The notes under the pieces were generated by a model. The model saw nothing but the letters and a program-made list of their open reading frames with translations. It searched no databases and was not told the DNA's origin. 34,625 bases of DNA, taken from JAAOZN01 sp964421575. Its GTDB lineage: Archaea > Thermoproteota > Nitrososphaeria > Nitrososphaerales > JAAOZN01. The translations under genes were made by a program, and so were the position numbers. Each line of letters begins with the position of its first letter. The first letter of the stretch is position 1. Below are positions 1 to 8,008 of the stretch, one piece after another. Where the stretch lies: the NCBI GenBank assembly GCA_964421575.1, contig CAYQXI010000055.1, forward strand, positions 1-34,625. Direction: 5' to 3'.

Positions 1-240
1 GACCGCTTTTGCTGAAGCCATGTGGTGCGCCCAAGGACAGACGCCACATATTCTTGGGGTGATCAGGGGTAGTTCCTCTACTGGTCTGCCTTGGCAGAAT
101 CTTTCGAATCCTCTGAACTCTACAACTTGGTAGTATGCGTCCTCTACGTCACCTTTATCGTCGAGGAATATGCTGATCTTGCCGTGCCCCTCTAATCTGG
201 TTATCGGCTGTATGGTTACAACTCTATCCTTCTTCTCCAT
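1..240 (-). CDS. mvhA: MvhA, F420-non-reducing [NiFe] hydrogenase large subunit (N-terminal part, cut by window edge)
   Basis: This is the catalytic subunit that holds the Ni-Fe centre and oxidises H2 in the Mvh-Hdr complex. The 80 visible residues include the N-terminal large-subunit signature ITRLEGHGKISIFLD and the proximal metal-binding motif RICGVCPWAHH (RxCGxCxxxH). The distal C-terminal CxxC motif lies outside the window. Start: the ATG at 240 is preceded by a strong AGGAGGTGA ribosome site with 8-base spacing. A second in-frame ATG at 246 overlaps the mvhG stop (TGATG) but sits too close to that site. It is the last visible gene of the hdrCBA-mvhDGA operon. The C-terminal tail is normally removed by a protease such as the one encoded at 5283. 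Family assignment is secure, and its role in an Hdr complex follows from its neighbours. Confidence 0.93.
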   Translation of the reverse strand, partial: MEKKDRVVTIQPITRLEGHGKISIFLDDKGDVEDAYYQVVEFRGFERFCQGRPVEELPLITPRICGVCPWAHHMASAKAV

Positions 241-245
241 CTTCA

Positions 246-1220
246 TCACCTCCTTGGAATAACCCTCCTAAACATCGATTTAGGTAACCCGAAGCGGTAG
301 AATGTTCCTAAGGGATCCTTCACCTGCTGAATCAAAGGAATCAAATGATCATCAGAGACACCTGTCTCCTTGTCAAGAGCTAGTATAGATGCCAAGGCTG
401 AGAGCATCTTCGCACCTTGATCTAGGGCTTCGGGCGTGGGTCCCATGCAGCCTCTGCAAGGTATGTTGTTATCTACACAAGGAGCCTTACACCCTCCTCT
501 TGTAGCAGGCCCCATACATAGTATACCTTGTTCCAGCAAGCATCTTTGGCTGTCTGGTATGATTTCGTGGAACCTCTTGATCTCAGTTATATTTTTCTTC
601 TCTTTAGTCCTCTTGCATTCATCACATAGTGAGCGCTCAGACGCGAAGACGTAACCAGGTGGAGGAAGTTTGCCTGAGAGGAACGCTACCAAAGCTTGCT
701 CTATGTATGAGAGCGGTGGTGGGCATCCGGGCATATAATACTCAACTGGTATCACTTGGTCGAGCGCCCTTATGGTGTCGTATGTAACCGGCAGCTCTAA
801 ATGCTTACTATCCACTTTTGAGAGCGGCTGTGGCAATATACCACTCTTGTTGTCTGTGCTCCACGTTTCTATATACGCGGTCGTCATAACATCATCTGCT
901 GTGGATACATTCGCTAACCCAGGTATACCCCCGAAGCAAGCGCAAGACCCGTATGCTAGAACTGCTTTGGACTTCCTTCGAACGAGCTTGGCTAGCTCCT
1001 CGTTATCACTGTTGGTTATTGCGCCTTCGTATATAGTTAGGTCAACGCTTCCATCTGGCAAAGACTCTAAGTCACTCAGCTTGAAGTCCGCGCCAGTTGG
1101 CCAATAGACGAGTTCAACATTTGATAGCACGTCAAGCACGGTTGGTCCTAGATCAAGTAGCGAATAGTCACATCCAGCGCAGGTCGAGCCTAAGACGATC
1201 GCAACCTTGGGTTTACTCAT
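246..1220 (-). CDS. mvhG: MvhG, F420-non-reducing [NiFe] hydrogenase small subunit
   Basis: This 324-residue small subunit carries Fe-S clusters that take electrons from the NiFe site to MvhD. The proximal-cluster cysteines are in STCAGCDYSLLDLGP (C14, C17), followed by GSCACFGGIPG near residue 95 and YYMPGCPPP near 165. A cysteine-rich C-terminal half (CDECKR near 200, then CMGPATRGGCKAPC and CRGCMGP near 235-260) holds the medial and distal clusters. There is no twin-arginine signal peptide, as expected for the cytoplasmic Mvh group. The ATG at 1220 overlaps the mvhD stop in TAATG, so translation is probably coupled. Length and cysteine pattern fit MvhG better than FrhG because mvhD and hdrA are adjacent. 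Confidence 0.95.
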   Translation of the reverse strand: MSKPKVAIVLGSTCAGCDYSLLDLGPTVLDVLSNVELVYWPTGADFKLSDLESLPDGSVDLTIYEGAITNSDNEELAKLVRRKSKAVLAYGSCACFGGIPGLANVSTADDVMTTAYIETWSTDNKSGILPQPLSKVDSKHLELPVTYDTIRALDQVIPVEYYMPGCPPPLSYIEQALVAFLSGKLPPPGYVFASERSLCDECKRTKEKKNITEIKRFHEIIPDSQRCLLEQGILCMGPATRGGCKAPCVDNNIPCRGCMGPTPEALDQGAKMLSALASILALDKETGVSDDHLIPLIQQVKDPLGTFYRFGLPKSMFRRVIPRR

Positions 1221-1684
1221 TACTCACCACCTCCACTTGCCTCAACACCAATCTTTGGGGCGAATAATTCTTTCCGCTTCAGCGGGCTGGGGCCGAGCGC
1301 CCTTATCTGCTCAACAAACTCTTTAGCCACCTTTGTGAATAACTCACCTTCAGACGCTGAAATCCACTCAAGCCTAAGCCGCTCCTTCTCCAGCCCGAAT
1401 TGGGCTAAGAGCTGCTCAAGCAGCCTAATCCTCTTCCTCGTCTTATAGTTACCAGCGAGATAGTGGCAGTCACCTGGGTGGCAGCCCGTGACCAGCACAC
1501 CATCAGCCCCCGCCTTAAAGGCGTAAAGTATGTGCTCCGGCTCAAGCCTACCTGAGCACATCAACCTGATCACCCTTAGATTTGCTGGGTAGAGCATTCT
1601 GCTTGTGCCAGCGAGATCCATGCCTGCATATGAGCACCAGTTGCACGCAAACACCACGATTCTCGGTTCGAAGTTGTTCGCCAT
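1220..1684 (-). CDS. mvhD: MvhD, Fe-S electron-transfer subunit linking hydrogenase to HdrA
   Basis: MvhD carries a [2Fe-2S] cluster and passes electrons from the hydrogenase to HdrA. It has the conserved cysteines of the family: FACNWCSYAG at residues 12-21, RLMCSGR, and VTGCHPGDCHYLAGN. The protein is 154 residues, a free-standing MvhD rather than one fused to HdrA. An in-frame ATG at 1690 exists, but the ribosome site GGGAGG (end of hdrA) is only 3 bases from it and 9 bases from the ATG at 1684, so 1684 is preferred. It lies between hdrA and mvhG, and this order is the main evidence that the hydrogenase docks on Hdr. Confidence 0.95.
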   Translation of the reverse strand: MANNFEPRIVVFACNWCSYAGMDLAGTSRMLYPANLRVIRLMCSGRLEPEHILYAFKAGADGVLVTGCHPGDCHYLAGNYKTRKRIRLLEQLLAQFGLEKERLRLEWISASEGELFTKVAKEFVEQIRALGPSPLKRKELFAPKIGVEASGGGE

Positions 1685-1690
1685 ATGCAT

Positions 1691-3667
1691 CTACCTCCCT
1701 CTTGCAAGCACATCTATTTGAGGTATGATCTGCTTATCTTCGAAGCCGAGCTGGGTCATCGCACCCGATGGGCAGGCTGCCGCGCAGGCGCCGCAACCTT
1801 TGCACTTCGTAGCCTCGACTTTAGCAACCCTACCACCATTCCTAGCTTCCATAACGATGGCTGTGTATGGGCATACCACTTCACAAACACCACAACCGCT
1901 ACATAGATCTTGATTAACTGAAGCGACGTTAGGCACACTCTCAACCTCACCTTTTGCTAGCAGCGTTATGGCTGAAGCCGCTGCCGCACCAGCCTGCGCT
2001 ACTGTATCTGGTATATCCTTTGGACCCTGCACTACACCAGCTATGAAAACGCCATCTACCGAGGTCTCTGTTGGTCTGAGCTTCGGGTGTAGTTCGAGTG
2101 CGAAGCCATCAGGTCCTCGGGAGCATTTGAGGACTGTTGCTATCTGTTCGAACGATGGGTCTGGCACAACACCAGTCTCCAGAACTACGAGGTCTGGGTT
2201 AAGCCTTATGAGCCTATTTGTGTTCTGGTCGAAGACATCAAAGTATAGTGAACCGTTTGTGTCTTCGAATATCTCCATAGGTCTTCCTCTGATGAACTGG
2301 ACATTATCTAGCGATCTGATCCTCGCGTAGAAGTCTTCGTACCCTTTACCGAAGGCCCTTATGTCAGTGTAGCATATCGTCACCTTAGCATCAGGTATGT
2401 GGCTCACGATGTAGTACGCGTGCTTTATACCGGCAACACAACCAAATCTACAGCAGTAATCTAGATGCTTCTCGTCCCTCGAACCTACACATAAGATTAT
2501 AGCAACATTCTTGGGTTCCTTCTTATCACTTGGTCTTAATATGACGCCTTTCGTTGGACCTGTTGCTGAGGTAAGCCGCTCTAGCTCTAAGCCCGTTATT
2601 ACATTCTTACTCAGCCCATATCTGTATTCAGGCATCTTCGTTTTAACATCATACAGACCATAACCGGTCGCTAAGATGATCGCCCCTACCTCGATGGTTA
2701 TTTCTTTGGGCTGCTGGTTGAAGTCTATCGCTTTAGTCGGGCAGAACTTCTCGCAAGCCCTACAAGTACCCTTCTTGAAGTAGACGCAGTTATCCCGATC
2801 TATAACTGGTTTTAGAGGTACAGCTTGCGGAAATTCGAAGTAGATCACCTTCCTCTTACCTAACCCAAGGTTAAACTCGCTTGGTACTGTGTAGGGGCAC
2901 TTCTGCTCACAGATGCCACAGCCTGTGCAGAGGTCTTCGTTGACATACCTTGGCTTCTTGAGGATCTTTACCGTGAAGTTTCCTACCGAGCCATCTATAG
3001 ATTGTACTTCGCTGTATGTCAAGAGCTTAATGTTCGGGTGTTGTGCTACCTCAACCATCATAGGCGTTAGAATACACTGTGAGCAGTCTAATGTCGGGAA
3101 GGTCTTATCCAACCTAGCCATGTTGCCTCCTATACTCGGCCTCTTCTCCACAAGGTAGACTTCAAAACCGCTGTTCGCTATGTCGAGCGCCGCCCTTATA
3201 CCAGCCACACCACCACCTATAACCAACGCTCTCTTCACAGCCGGCATTTTCACAGTCTCAATAGGCTTCAGCATACGTGCTTTCGCAACACCAGCTTCAA
3301 CCAGTTCCTTAGCCTTCTCTGTCGCCTCTTTGGGCTGCTTTTCGTGAACCCAAGAGCAGTGTTCACGGATATTAGCCATCTCGAGCAAGTAGGGGTTGAG
3401 ACCAGCCCGCTCCAAAGCCTTTCTGAAAGTTGGTTCGTGCATTCTAGGCGAGCAGGAGGCGACGACAACCCTATTCAGACCCTTTGTTTTAATGTCTTCG
3501 ATGATCAAGTTTTGCCCCGGATCTGAGCACATGAAGGGGTAGTCTTTTGCTACCACTACGTTAGGTAGGGTTGATGCGTACTCTACAACCTCTTTAACGT
3601 TAACAACTCCAGCGATATTAACGCCGCAGTGGCACACATATACTCCAACTCTAGGTTCTTCAGCCAT
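1691..3667 (-). CDS. hdrA: HdrA, FAD and iron-sulfur subunit of heterodisulfide reductase
   Basis: This 658-residue HdrA is the flavin subunit where electrons from H2 are thought to bifurcate. In order, it has an N-terminal cysteine region (VCHCGVN at 11-17, MCSDPG, ASCSPRMHE), a dinucleotide fold (GGGVAG near 150) and DCSQC near 197. Two internal ferredoxin-like motifs follow (CTGCGICEQKCP and CRACEKFCP, near 245-310). Two C-terminal 4Fe-4S motifs complete it (CSGCGVCEVVCP and CKGCGACAAACP, near 590-630). All cluster ligands are cysteine, with no in-frame TGA to suggest selenocysteine. Start ATG 3667 is preceded by GAGGAGGTGAA. It is a single-copy HdrA without a fused MvhD or HdrB. The usual acceptors are CoM-S-S-CoB and ferredoxin; if the host is not a methanogen, the disulfide substrate is unknown. 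Confidence 0.96.
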   Translation of the reverse strand: MAEEPRVGVYVCHCGVNIAGVVNVKEVVEYASTLPNVVVAKDYPFMCSDPGQNLIIEDIKTKGLNRVVVASCSPRMHEPTFRKALERAGLNPYLLEMANIREHCSWVHEKQPKEATEKAKELVEAGVAKARMLKPIETVKMPAVKRALVIGGGVAGIRAALDIANSGFEVYLVEKRPSIGGNMARLDKTFPTLDCSQCILTPMMVEVAQHPNIKLLTYSEVQSIDGSVGNFTVKILKKPRYVNEDLCTGCGICEQKCPYTVPSEFNLGLGKRKVIYFEFPQAVPLKPVIDRDNCVYFKKGTCRACEKFCPTKAIDFNQQPKEITIEVGAIILATGYGLYDVKTKMPEYRYGLSKNVITGLELERLTSATGPTKGVILRPSDKKEPKNVAIILCVGSRDEKHLDYCCRFGCVAGIKHAYYIVSHIPDAKVTICYTDIRAFGKGYEDFYARIRSLDNVQFIRGRPMEIFEDTNGSLYFDVFDQNTNRLIRLNPDLVVLETGVVPDPSFEQIATVLKCSRGPDGFALELHPKLRPTETSVDGVFIAGVVQGPKDIPDTVAQAGAAAASAITLLAKGEVESVPNVASVNQDLCSGCGVCEVVCPYTAIVMEARNGGRVAKVEATKCKGCGACAAACPSGAMTQLGFEDKQIIPQIDVLARGR

Positions 3668-3674
3668 CCACCTT

Positions 3675-4544
3675 TCACCTCCTCAACTTCTCAAGCACGC
3701 TTCCAACAGGGCTCATGTTTAGGTTGAGCCCCAACTCTCTTTCATTTATACCCATAGCCAAACCGAGTAGCTGAGTGTAGTAGAAGGTTGGTATAGATAG
3801 ACTTCTATCACCCGTGATGGTTTTAGCAGCATCTTGCTTCCCATCTATCATGTCGAAGCAGTAGGGGCAGAGGGTTGTAACACCATCGAAGCCGCCTTCT
3901 ACAAACTTCTTTATCCTCATAGCAACTGTCTTGATAGCAGCGTCTGTCGAATACGGTATCATGGCTGCACCACAACACTCATATTTCTCAGGATGATCGC
4001 TCGTCTGCAGACCAATAGCCTCGGTCAAGGCTTCGAGCTTCAGCTTACCATTCCTCTTCTCAGGTCTACCGATATGCGATGGGCGGACAAGGTGGCAGCC
4101 AGGGTGGCAAGCGAACTTGAGAGGCGGGAGTTTATATGAGATTGCTGAAGAGATCTTTTCAACACCAACCAGACCGTAAAGCACCTCAACAGGGTGATAG
4201 ACCTTAACTTTGCCACTGTACTTTAAACCCTCCTCTTTAAGGAGCGCATTAACCTGCTCAAGAAGGTTCTTCTTTTCCCTCAACATGAAAGCTGCCTCAC
4301 TTAAAGCGAGATGACATCCGTTGCATGGTGCGACAATATCTAGTCCGCCTGCTTCGGCTATAGCCATCAGCCTCGCTGGAGCGTATACATTGTAGAACCT
4401 GTTTACACCCATGAGTGGTGTGCCGCAGCAGTTCGAATCAGGCATATCTACAATCTCGATTCCGAGCCTCGGGAAGACCGCTCTGATTGAGAGCTCGTAA
4501 GCGTACTGCTTCATCGGTGTTGTGCAGCCTAAGAAGATATACAT
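3675..4544 (-). CDS. hdrB: HdrB, heterodisulfide reductase catalytic subunit (two CCG domains)
   Basis: HdrB holds two non-cubane [4Fe-4S] clusters that cleave the disulfide. Both CCG domains are complete. The first has GCTTP (C7), DSNCCGTP (near 38) and APCNGCH (near 75). The second has ACHPGCHL, YECCGAAM and TLCPYCFDM. Start: the first in-frame codon is a TTG at 4550, but the ATG at 4544 is better spaced (5-6 bases) from the TAGAGGT sequence at the hdrC stop, so the protein begins MYIFLGCT and has 289 residues. It lies between hdrC and hdrA in a tightly packed operon. Family assignment is secure. Whether the substrate is CoM-S-S-CoB cannot be read from the sequence. Confidence 0.95.
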   Translation of the reverse strand: MYIFLGCTTPMKQYAYELSIRAVFPRLGIEIVDMPDSNCCGTPLMGVNRFYNVYAPARLMAIAEAGGLDIVAPCNGCHLALSEAAFMLREKKNLLEQVNALLKEEGLKYSGKVKVYHPVEVLYGLVGVEKISSAISYKLPPLKFACHPGCHLVRPSHIGRPEKRNGKLKLEALTEAIGLQTSDHPEKYECCGAAMIPYSTDAAIKTVAMRIKKFVEGGFDGVTTLCPYCFDMIDGKQDAAKTITGDRSLSIPTFYYTQLLGLAMGINERELGLNLNMSPVGSVLEKLRR

Positions 4545-4553
4545 CTTCAACCT

Positions 4554-5057
4554 CTAGCTCAGCCTCCTATATCCGAAGCTCGAAACGAACTTCTTGAACT
4601 TCTCTATATCCTTCGGATGCGCAATGTCAGGTAATCCTAAGCTCTCTCTAGATACCTCCTCGAACTCGGTTGTGGTTATCGTCATAGGTTTATCCATTAT
4701 GTAACCATAGTCTAGCACGCTGTTCGCCATGCCTACTAGCATCTCAGGTGGTTTATACCCCCTAGAGATAGCTACATTCTTTAGAGCTGTGACGACATCG
4801 AATGGTGCGACATCTTGTGGGCAGTATTCCTTACACTTTAGGCACATGGAGCATGCCCATATTATGCCGCTCTGCATAACCTCCTCAGCCAACCCCGCTT
4901 TAGTTAAGATTACCATTAGATGAGGTCTATAATCACTTACCTTAGCTGCCGGGCAACCGCTTGTACACTTCATGCATTGATAGCAGGCTTCAGGTTTCTG
5001 ATCTCCAATTACTTTTCTTACAGCTTCGAGAATGTCGGTCTGGGCATATGTCTGCAT
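4554..5057 (-). CDS. hdrC: HdrC, iron-sulfur subunit of heterodisulfide reductase
   Basis: HdrC relays electrons from HdrA to HdrB through two [4Fe-4S] clusters. Both motifs are intact: CYQCMKCTSGCP at residues 25-36 and CSMCLKCKEYCP near 69-80. At 167 residues it is of normal length. It is the first gene of the operon. ATG 5057 has a GGAGGTG ribosome site 10 bases upstream, and a TATA element with a dyad lies farther upstream. The following region (near residues 80-100, FDVVTALKNVAISRGYKPPE) is typical of soluble HdrC. No membrane segment is seen, which argues against an HdrDE-type complex. Confidence 0.95.
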   Translation of the reverse strand: MQTYAQTDILEAVRKVIGDQKPEACYQCMKCTSGCPAAKVSDYRPHLMVILTKAGLAEEVMQSGIIWACSMCLKCKEYCPQDVAPFDVVTALKNVAISRGYKPPEMLVGMANSVLDYGYIMDKPMTITTTEFEEVSRESLGLPDIAHPKDIEKFKKFVSSFGYRRLS

Positions 5058-5076
5058 CTATATACCACACCTCCGT

Positions 5077-5099
5077 CCTGAGGCTCTTCCAGCCTCAGG
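5077..5099 (-). promoter_or_regulatory. Perfect dyad over the predicted hdrC transcription start (candidate operator)
   Basis: The arms CCTGAGGCT (5077-5085) and AGCCTCAGG (5091-5099) are perfect inverted repeats of 9 bases around a 5-base centre. The TATA element of hdrC is centred near 5116, so initiation would be expected around 5090, inside the dyad. The GGAGGTG ribosome site begins directly after it. It could be a repressor operator or, if initiation is upstream, a leader hairpin beside the ribosome site. Position and symmetry are seen; function is inferred. Confidence 0.5.
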
Positions 5100-5112
5100 G
5101 TTGAGGAAAGGG

Positions 5113-5120
5113 TATTTAAA
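5113..5120 (-). promoter_or_regulatory. TATA element for the hdrCBA-mvhDGA operon
   Basis: TTTAAATA reads on the minus strand in the gap before hdrC. It lies about 59 bases upstream of the hdrC ATG, which gives a leader of roughly 30 bases containing a strong ribosome site. It is the best archaeal TATA match on this strand between 5058 and 5282. Confidence 0.55.
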
Positions 5121-5195
5121 CATCCCTACATCCGATAAGCTACTGGTAGTGATTCTATATATCTGTGGGGGAAATAAAGTATTAACCATTCCGGA

Positions 5196-5202
5196 TTATA
5201 TA
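5196..5202 (+). promoter_or_regulatory. Possible TATA element for the hydrogenase protease gene
   Basis: TTATATA in an AT-rich stretch lies about 85 bases before the ATG at 5283. Other AT-rich sequences nearby (5151-5160 and 5205-5215) could serve equally well, so the choice is weak. The gap 5058-5282 otherwise holds only the divergent hdrC promoter; I see no RNA gene in it. Confidence 0.3.
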
Positions 5203-5282
5203 TTCATTATATTATCTGAAAAAACGAAAATAATAAACAGTATCGAAAAGCTAAAATTTGGCATTGCGTAGAGCTTTAGGTA

Positions 5283-5753
5283 ATGAAAAGAAAGTCATTG
5301 ATCTTAGGTTGCGGAAATATATTTAGAGGGGATGATGGATTCGGACCGAGAGTTGCTGAGTATATAGTTAAAGAGCGTTTAGCAGACGAAAGTAGTGTTG
5401 AGGTTTTAGATGTTGGCTTGGGTGTCTCAAGAATTCTACTAGATATACTTTCAGACGAGGAGAAGCCGAACAAGATAATTCTGGTAGATGCGCTTCATCA
5501 AATTGGTAGGGTTGGGGAGGTAAAGATTCTTAGCCTCGACGATGTGCCCTCAGTTAAGGGTAGCTCACCCTCACATAGCTTCCCTAATAGGGATATGCTT
5601 GCCAAATTGGAGGAGATGGGTGTGAAGATATCGATAGTTGCTTGTGTAGCAGGATACCTTCCTGAGGAGGTTTCTGTTGTGATGTCTAAGGAGGTTGAGG
5701 ATGCAATACCCAAGGCTGCGGCGCTCGCTGTTAAGCTAGCATCAGATCCTTAG
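5283..5753 (+). CDS. hycI: HycI/HybD-family hydrogenase maturation endopeptidase
   Basis: This 156-residue protease is of the nickel-dependent family that clips the C-terminal extension of [NiFe] hydrogenase large subunits after metal insertion. The motif GCGNIFRGDDGFGP is at residues 9-22. The expected nickel ligands are an acidic residue there (D17 or D18), D69 in LVDALH and H98 in PSHSFP. The last two match the Asp and His ligands of HybD. It is divergent from the hdr-mvh operon, and MvhA is the obvious substrate. The start ATG follows a weak AGGT. FrhD/FrcD is a sibling family name, and assignment to MvhA is by context. The hypB start is 75 bases downstream with its own TATA element. Confidence 0.88.
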   Translation: MKRKSLILGCGNIFRGDDGFGPRVAEYIVKERLADESSVEVLDVGLGVSRILLDILSDEEKPNKIILVDALHQIGRVGEVKILSLDDVPSVKGSSPSHSFPNRDMLAKLEEMGVKISIVACVAGYLPEEVSVVMSKEVEDAIPKAAALAVKLASDP

Positions 5754-5789
5754 CTTTATGGGGAAAGGAGATATAGTAGGGTTGAGCCA

Positions 5790-5799
5790 AATATAAATA
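5790..5799 (+). promoter_or_regulatory. TATA element for hypB-hypA-hypE
   Basis: AATATAAATA lies about 33 bases before the TTG start of hypB, so initiation would fall near 5820 with a leader under 10 bases. The gap between the protease stop and hypB is 74 bases, consistent with a separate promoter. Confidence 0.5.
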
Positions 5800-5827
5800 G
5801 AGAGGTTTAGAGTGGGGTAGAGAGGAA

Positions 5828-6505
5828 TTGGACAGCAGCGCGGTGATAAGACCAGAACCCGGTGAAGTCTTCGATGTCGAGCTAGAGGAGGATCTTCTTG
5901 AGGCGAACAAGAAGCTGGCTGAGGAGAACGCAGAAACGCTTCGCAGATACGGTGTTAAATCATTTGACATAATGGGTTCTGTCGGCTCAGGCAAGACATC
6001 TCTTATCGAGAGGCTCGTTCAGATGCTTAAAGGAAAGTATAGAATCGCAGCTATAGGAGGAGATGTTGCTACTACAATAGATGCTGAAAGGATAGGTAGG
6101 CACGGTGCTAAGGTTCTTCAAATAAACACTGGAAAAGAATGCCATCTTGACGCTAACCTCGTCAAGAAAGCGTTAGCGAGATTGGATCTGAGTAGCATAG
6201 ATGTCCTCTTTATAGAGAATGTGGGAAACCTCATATGCCCCGCTGACTTCCCCTTAGGGTGCGAGAAGCGTATAGTGGTGATAAGTGTTAGCGAGGGTGA
6301 GCATATGGTGGTTAAGCACCCCTACATCTTTGCTGGAGCTGATCTTGCGGTTATAAACAAGATAGACCTTTCAACCATAATGGGTGTAGACCCATCTAAG
6401 ATTGAGCGTGATATCCACCTCATAAAGCCGAGCCTAACGGTTGTAAGGACGAGCTGCAAGACTGGCGAAGGGGTTGCAGAGGTTGCTAAAGCCTTAGGAC
6501 TCTAA
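5828..6505 (+). CDS. hypB: HypB, GTPase for hydrogenase nickel insertion
   Basis: HypB hydrolyses GTP while nickel is delivered with HypA to the hydrogenase large subunit. Visible motifs are the P-loop GSVGSGKT at 50-57, GGDVATTIDAERI near 78, NTGKECHLDA near 99 and the metal-site region ENVGNLICPADFPLG. NKIDLS near residue 178 is the base-recognition motif. There is no N-terminal CCxxCGC or histidine-rich nickel store. The start codon is TTG (5828), since no in-frame ATG precedes the conserved region. hypA follows after 13 bases. At 225 residues it is of normal length. Confidence 0.94.
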   Translation: MDSSAVIRPEPGEVFDVELEEDLLEANKKLAEENAETLRRYGVKSFDIMGSVGSGKTSLIERLVQMLKGKYRIAAIGGDVATTIDAERIGRHGAKVLQINTGKECHLDANLVKKALARLDLSSIDVLFIENVGNLICPADFPLGCEKRIVVISVSEGEHMVVKHPYIFAGADLAVINKIDLSTIMGVDPSKIERDIHLIKPSLTVVRTSCKTGEGVAEVAKALGL

Positions 6506-6518
6506 GAAAGGGAGAGGA

Positions 6519-6899
6519 TTGCACGAACTCTCTGTCGCAAACGAAATTGTCAAAGTTGCCATAAGGGAAGCAGAGAAGCGGGGTGCGAAACAGGTAAAGA
6601 GTGTGCATCTCGTTGTGGGTAAGCTCACACACCTCAGCAAAGAGCAACTAACCTTCTGCTACAACCTACTAAAGAAGGATACAATCTTGAAGAGGTCTCG
6701 GCTCGTAATAACGGAGCAGGAGCCTAAAGTGAAGTGCATCAGCTGCGGCTACATAGGACCAATAAACAAGGTTGCGGACGATGAATTAGGGCTTTGGGCG
6801 GTATCCTTGGCTTGCCCACGATGTGGCGGGTCTGTGGAGATCAAAGAGGGGCTTGAGTGCAGAATCAAGGCTATAAAGATGGTAGTGGACAAGAATTGA
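6519..6899 (+). CDS. hypA: HypA, hydrogenase nickel chaperone
   Basis: HypA binds nickel at its N-terminus and hands it to the large subunit with HypB. The protein begins MHELSVANEIV; His2 and Glu3 are the nickel-binding residues, which fixes the start at the TTG at 6519. The ribosome site GGAG lies 5 bases before it. The zinc site is formed by CISCGY near residue 73 and CPRCGG near 107. At 126 residues it is slightly longer than most HypA because of an insert between the zinc knuckles (GPINKVADDELGLWA). It belongs to the hypB-hypA-hypE run. Confidence 0.93.
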   Translation: MHELSVANEIVKVAIREAEKRGAKQVKSVHLVVGKLTHLSKEQLTFCYNLLKKDTILKRSRLVITEQEPKVKCISCGYIGPINKVADDELGLWAVSLACPRCGGSVEIKEGLECRIKAIKMVVDKN

Positions 6900-6952
6900 T
6901 ACGCTAAACGGTTAAGTTCTTTTACTATGTTAGTTGGGTGGAGAGGGTGTCA

Positions 6953-8008
6953 TTGTTGGCGGCAAAGATTGTGACGATGGCGCACGGTGCTGGAGGCTCC
7001 GTGATGCAGAGCCTAATAAAGAGCATTATTGTGAGGAGGTTGGGTGGGAGCGGGGTTGAGGTGCCTCTTGAGGCGCTTGACGATGCTGCTGTCGTTAATG
7101 ATATAGTCTTGAAGACAGATTCGCATACCGTAAAGCCCCTCTTCTTCCCGGGTGGAGATATAGGTAGGCTTGCTGTATCTGGCACTGTGAACGACATATG
7201 TATGGTTGGGGGTGAGCCGCTAGCCCTAACAGCTGGCTTTATAATAGAGGAGGGCTTCCCAATAGATGACCTAGCCAAGATAGTCGATAGCTTGGCTGAG
7301 ACTTGCAGAGAGGCCGGTGTCTACATAGTGACGGGTGACACAAAGGTTGTGGAAAAGGGCGCATTAGACAAACTCGTCATAAACACTTCTGGGATAGGTA
7401 GGCGAAGCCCACTCTTAGACAGAAACATCGAGGTTGTGAAGAAGTATCGACCCTTCGACTCAAGGTGGCTCCTTGACTCCAACCTTAGGGCTGGTGATAA
7501 GATCATCTTATCTGGCGCAGTAGGCGATCACGGGGTAGCCGTCCTATCGAGCAGAGAGGGCTACGGCTTCGAAGGAAATGTATGCTCAGACGTAAAACCC
7601 CTAAACAAGGTTGTGGCTAAGATCCTTGAGGTCGGTGGTGTGGTTGCACTAAAAGACCCTACTAGAGGCGGGCTAGCCAACGCACTAAACGAGTGGTGTG
7701 AAAAATCTGGCGTTGGCATCGTAGTTGACGAAGCGAAGATACCTATACACGATAATGTTAGGGCTGCTTGCGAGATGCTTGGAATAGACCCTTATGAAGT
7801 TGGGAACGAGGGGAAGATGATAATAGGAGTGGTCAAAGAGAAGGCTGAAGAGGTCCTAGCATCTTTACGTGAAACACCTGAAGGTAAGGAGGCTGAGATA
7901 ATAGGCGAAGCAACTAGTGAGTTTAGAGAAGTGGTATTAAAGACGAAAGTAGGTGGTAAGAGAATAATCCCACCACCTATTGGCGACCCTGTCCCTAGAA
8001 TCTGTTAG
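6953..8008 (+). CDS. hypE: HypE, thiocarbamate-dehydrating enzyme for Fe-cyanide ligand synthesis
   Basis: HypE converts a carbamoyl group on its C-terminal cysteine to thiocyanate, the source of the CN ligands of the NiFe site. The glycine-rich MAHGAGG lies near the N-terminus, and the PurM-like ATP-binding region follows (DDAAVV, LKTDSHTVKPLFFPGGDIG, SGTVNDICMVGG). The protein ends in PRIC with the essential cysteine as the final residue. Start is uncertain: in-frame GTG 6938, GTG 6947, TTG 6953 and TTG 6956 all precede the conserved core. I chose TTG 6953 because GGAGAGG lies 6 bases before it. The gene overlaps the convergent hypD by 14 bases. Confidence 0.93.
   Translation: MLAAKIVTMAHGAGGSVMQSLIKSIIVRRLGGSGVEVPLEALDDAAVVNDIVLKTDSHTVKPLFFPGGDIGRLAVSGTVNDICMVGGEPLALTAGFIIEEGFPIDDLAKIVDSLAETCREAGVYIVTGDTKVVEKGALDKLVINTSGIGRRSPLLDRNIEVVKKYRPFDSRWLLDSNLRAGDKIILSGAVGDHGVAVLSSREGYGFEGNVCSDVKPLNKVVAKILEVGGVVALKDPTRGGLANALNEWCEKSGVGIVVDEAKIPIHDNVRAACEMLGIDPYEVGNEGKMIIGVVKEKAEEVLASLRETPEGKEAEIIGEATSEFREVVLKTKVGGKRIIPPPIGDPVPRIC

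Noticed and set aside
1968..2330. 120-codon plus-strand open frame opposite hdrA
   Set aside because: Alanine/serine-rich antisense translation within a conserved gene.
5032..5271. 79-codon plus-strand open frame across the hdrC start and its promoter
   Set aside because: It covers the hdrC ribosome site, dyad and TATA element, has no ribosome site, and shows no recognisable protein pattern.
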